DNA from: Varroa destructor
Lineage: Eukaryota > Arthropoda > Arachnida > Mesostigmata > Varroidae
Length of the DNA stretch: 64,000 nucleotides
Direction: 5' to 3'
NCBI RefSeq assembly: GCF_002443255.2
Contig: NW_019211454.1
Span: 1,315,936-1,379,935 of the forward strand
Translations under genes and position numbers: made by a program
In this document: piece by piece, positions 60,401 to 64,000 of the stretch
Numbering within the stretch: the stretch's first letter is position 1
How the letters are laid out: each line of letters begins with the position of its first letter
The notes under the pieces: model-generated
What the model was told of the DNA's origin: nothing
Database searches by the model: none
What the model saw: the letters and a program-made list of their open reading frames with translations, nothing else

Positions 60401-62003
60401 CCGTTGGTATTCCAGTTTAGGAAATAACTAGTATACAATTTAAACGCTATAATATCCATTCCCGTAATTTTAACTTACGGAACATGAGTGGGTAAACTAC
60501 AATCGGTTAAAAAAGAGTGCCTAAGCTATTTAATCGTTTAACAAAAGCCTTGAAAGCGTTTAAAGGACTATCATTTTGTCTATATGACAATTTTGACTGT
60601 ATATTAGTTATCAGGTTCCGATGTATGGCCAAAACAAAGCAACCAAAATGTGCTCGTCACAGTTGTAGAAGCTGAATAAGATTATATATTATACGTTTAG
60701 CGATTGTTAAATGAACGCGAATCCTATTTGTATCCTTTGTCTCTTCTATATATCGTATACTCTTGTCACATTGCCGAATATCTGGGCTGTTTTTAACGCA
60801 TCTATAAATAGCCAATAAATTCTGTTGCAATGCTAACTGATACTTTGACGCGAAATCCTTCGAGAACCCTCCGTTCGTTTGACGTCCTTTGAACAGCTGG
60901 CTAATTGAAGGCAGCCAATAACACTAAGGAGCAGTTGTATGCCGTTTAATAGAACTTGTTCATTCTGATGATTTCTTTAATAAACAAACAAAAAAAAGCA
61001 GAAGTACTTAAGCATTATAAAGAACTTATGATTGCAGGTACGCGCTTTTGCCTTTTAACCGGATTTAGGTACAGTGGCCTTATACGCAATTTACGTCATG
61101 TGCCAGTTCAGCAAAAGAAAGGCTAGCAACATGTGGCAAATGCTATTTAGAATAGTTACTCTGCCTGATTTGTACTGTATTTTTTTCAGTTTTGATTTAT
61201 TTGAGGAAGTTTACGATAATTTCTGGCGTACATAGCTATATTATACGCGTAACACACACATAAGTAATGCTATCACCCTGTGCCGGTTGTCTGTCATGTT
61301 TGCTTGCACTTCTAATATCCCATAATTATATAATTTTTGTTCACATTATCACATTGTTTTTTTTGGACTATGGTTCAAATCTATCTGAGGTACCTCAAAT
61401 CATATGAAGCAATAATCTATAGAAGCCATGATCGGCTTGTAAGCCGTTGAATAAATCTCTTTTGTTTCCATGATAGAAAAGGTCTCAAAAGGGTCCAGAG
61501 AACCCGTTAGCACCATCCTTCTTGCACGATACACACACGACATACAAGTTAAGTTTGTAACAAATTTCACATTTGCGCGCGTTTCGATAGCGTATTGAAA
61601 GCAGTTGCTTTCGAAGCGCCAGAAGCTGGGTCTACTTGTAGCCTTCGCGTTTCCGTAATCTAACGCTTCTCGGGCACTTCCTTAGGGAGTATGTGGGAAA
61701 CAATATACACAAACAATAATACAAGTCCTGATCGAGTTCCCTCATTCAGAATGTTGACAGTTGGCCATTCTAATATCGGCGGAATTTGAGCACCCATTCG
61801 ATCGAAATTGTTCTTTCCATATAATTAATAAATCCATATAATAAATAGAATTTTCAAAACCCATTCAACCTGTTTTTTTTTTTGTTTTGATATTTTAAGC
61901 ACAGTCAGCCTTTTTAAGAATATTGAAACATACTTTGTGGAGCCACTTTCTAGCATAGAAGTTAACTTGCGCACATTTAATATTTAAGCAAGTAATTTAT
62001 TAT
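60401..62003. other. AT-rich stretch, nothing identified
   Basis: No open frame of 60 codons, no tRNA-like boxes with pairing arms, and no transposon motifs. Confidence 0.55.
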
Positions 62004-62426
62004 TTGTTAAAACGAATTCGTTTGAGCTTCATGATTAAAAGATTGCCCTGGCTTGTCTACAAGTTCCTGTGGGAACTGCCAAAAGTTGGTATTTGCTTTA
62101 AATCTTTTTTTTTTTTTTTAGGTCTTCGCAAGTGCCTCGGCACAAAAATGAAACCTTTTAGGAAAGAATCCTTCTCCACTTTAAGTGTCTGGTTTCATGT
62201 CAGACAGTTTTATAAGCCATGTTTTCGTGTGTCGGATGTTGTCTGTCAGACGAGTCTCTTGCCCGTATATTGCAAAGTCGCTGAAAATAGCCTCTGGCTA
62301 AAGACATTTTCTGAGTCTTCAATGTCAACAACAACAAAAACGGAAAGCATTATTGTTGTTGTTGTTGTTGTCATGACAGCGGGACGACCCTCTGTCGAGA
62401 GCCTATTTTTAAGCACAAAGGCATAG
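62004..62426 (+). CDS. Hypothetical 140-codon open frame over simple repeats
   Basis: Low-complexity DNA makes up part of this frame. A T-run at about 62,106-62,119 gives a run of Phe, and the (TTG)n array near the end gives a run of Val. I recognise no domain. The open frame is best explained by these stop-poor simple repeats. Confidence 0.08.
   Translation: MLKRIRLSFMIKRLPWLVYKFLWELPKVGICFKSFFFFLGLRKCLGTKMKPFRKESFSTLSVWFHVRQFYKPCFRVSDVVCQTSLLPVYCKVAENSLWLKTFSESSMSTTTKTESIIVVVVVVMTAGRPSVESLFLSTKA
62326..62371. repeat. (CAA)n / (TTG)n foldback
   Basis: Four CAA units (62,326-62,337) face six TTG units (62,353-62,370) across a 15-nt spacer, so a single strand could fold into a hairpin of about 12 bp. 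Confidence 0.85.
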
Positions 62427-64000
62427 AAATTTATAGTAAGATGCGATTTACTTTAACTCAAAAAACCCGTGATCCCAAAGTAATTAAAGTTCATTCTTCG
62501 TCAAAATTAATTAATAAAAAAACACCTTGACAAAAAAAACATGATGTTCTGGTTTAAAGCATCGGTGACTAAAATGTGCCAGCCCATGCTTGCTTTCGAG
62601 GGTCGTCGACAAGATGTTCAATTAAACTGTATAAACGTTCAGTCGTATAGAATATATGTAGATTCGTTGTATATTTGCCGAAAGACAGAACTCATATTAC
62701 TTTATACGCAGTATAAAAATTAAACTGGACTGCACCTCAACTATTAGATCTTCCATATAAAACAATCTCAGCCTGTGCACAGCAGAATCATTATCAAACA
62801 CGGAGAGTACTTGTCTTCGAAAAACCTTAACACGCTCTTAATGTAAAAGAAACGGGCTAACGGAGAGAGGAAGGGGGCAAAACGGGATAAGGACAAGCAT
62901 AAAGAGACCAATCTACTTAGCGAGGTGTCTTGGCTTTTGCACGTTGCCGACTCTTTGTGCGTGGACGACGCTACAACAACGTTTTCAGACAGCAAAGGAG
63001 GTGACAACAAGAACGGAGTTTCTTGTAACAGCTGCTTCCACTGATGCGTAGGCACTGTTCGCGCCGGCAACACCTGTTCACGTTTGAAAAGATTACCGTT
63101 GCCGCTGCTGTTGTAGCGTGTACTGGCAGCCCTTCCTTTTATTCCCGGGCTTTTCTTTAGCTGGTCGAGGTCGGCGGTGGCGTTTTTGCTCGAGTTTGAT
63201 AACACGAGGGCTTTACAGGATCGACGTTAAAATGCATCCATCCGTTTTGGTACAGAGCACACAGTTGACTCTGTCTATTTTAAAAGTGCGTCACATAGAT
63301 ATACATGGACAACGGATGAACGCATATTGTAAGAAAATCTCAGCCATTCTTAGATGGCGGCTGGTGATGGAAGAGGGTCCCGAAACGCAGCAGATAGCCT
63401 TTGCATCGTGCGTGTACACCATATAGCTGCCATACGGCTACTGGGAACTACGTTGCCTCTCTGTCTCACGCTGCATACTTTTCAAAGACTTTTGCCGCTT
63501 CTGAACTTGAATAACTCCGGGCGTCACCTGTAACTGTGGCGTAAAGAAACAGGCATCTATGCAAGGCTAGCTAAGGTGACTAAACCAAGACATGCAAGTC
63601 CTAGGTTGCTATGCAAAACATGGGTTTCGTCCCACCAAACTCTAGGGAATACACAGACTCACATAAATACATATATACTCTTAACTGCCGCTCATTGCAA
63701 TTCGCACAGACTTTTACTAGAGTAATGAGGCTTCTCTGACTCAAATGCCTGTAACTATTAAGGAAAACTATAACTAAACAGGCGATGGAAATGAGTAGGA
63801 CAAAATAAAGTATGTTGAGCTCACTATCAGGTGTAAATTGGTTCTCTGTAAGAGTTTGACTTCCGTAAGAACATATTCGAAAATACAGATAGTATGCAAA
63901 ATTGGAACGTTTATCCCTTTGCCAAGTAACACGAAGACTAAGTGATTTGTTGCATTTTCGAGGGAATCCTTAAATGAAGCACTAGAGGGCAATATTGCAA
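62427..64000. other. GC-richer patch at 62.9-63.5 kb and AT-rich end
   Basis: A minus frame of 145 codons (62,768-63,205) starts MLSNSSKNATADLDQLKK and is polar, with Ser, Thr, Asn and Gln, for about 95 residues before a hydrophobic, Leu/Phe-rich tail. A plus frame of 102 codons (63,118-63,426) overlaps its start. Neither has a recognised domain. The N-terminal polar part of the minus frame could be an exon, but no splice model is supported. The last 500 bp are AT-rich and empty. Confidence 0.25.

Noticed and set aside
61386..61397. 12-bp palindrome tgaggtacctca
   Set aside because: About 15 such palindromes are expected by chance in 64 kb, and nothing around it suggests function.
1..64000. 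CRISPR array, bacterial operon or prophage
   Set aside because: There are no regularly spaced identical repeats, no closely packed same-strand genes and no ribosome-binding-site pattern. The transposable elements are animal-type.

Overview
The window looks like nuclear, non-coding DNA from an animal, most likely an invertebrate; I cannot name the species. It is AT-rich, has scattered (TA)n tracts, and shows no operon-like packing. It holds decayed relics of animal-type transposable elements: a Ty3/Gypsy retrotransposon, a mariner-family DNA transposon and a non-LTR (LINE-type) reverse transcriptase. The longest open frame is 188 codons, on the minus strand in a GC-richer patch. By my rough estimate, open frames of about 140 codons are expected by chance in 64 kb of this composition. 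No host gene could be identified with confidence.

Layout. 1-22 kb is mainly AT-rich unique sequence. It is interrupted by GC-richer patches (2.3-3.7, 5.1-5.6, 13.0-14.1, 14.7-16.0 and 20.8-21.6 kb) that carry short overlapping open frames on both strands and no recognised domain. Two sites, near 11.8 and 15.8 kb, resemble degraded tRNA-derived (SINE-like) internal promoters. At 22.1-22.3 kb the minus strand shows a hammerhead-ribozyme-like hairpin of the kind known from Penelope-like elements, next to an 11-bp inverted repeat. 22-38 kb is again mostly empty, with GC-richer patches at 24.8-25.3, 29.4-31.1 and 34.5-35.2 kb.

38-52 kb is the repeat-rich core. It contains a cluster of four short perfect hairpins (38.0-38.2 kb), a SAP-like open segment (39.1 kb), and a LINE-type YADD reverse-transcriptase relic (41.4-41.9 kb). 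A diverged tandem satellite of about 160-180 bp follows (44.5-46.0 kb). The best-supported element is next: a plus-strand Gypsy relic with gag, reverse transcriptase, RNase H, integrase and post-integrase segments in the canonical order (48.4-51.0 kb). All of these carry nonsense changes and some frameshifts. At 54.8-55.4 kb lies a mariner transposase relic that has lost its middle. From 55.4 kb to the end there are only microsatellites, homopolymers and unassigned open frames.

Nothing here is likely to act together as a living system. The window reads as an ageing stretch of intergenic or intronic DNA built from several unrelated dead elements. The less routine signals are the hammerhead-like fold, the hairpin cluster, the old satellite and the SAP-like gag segment.
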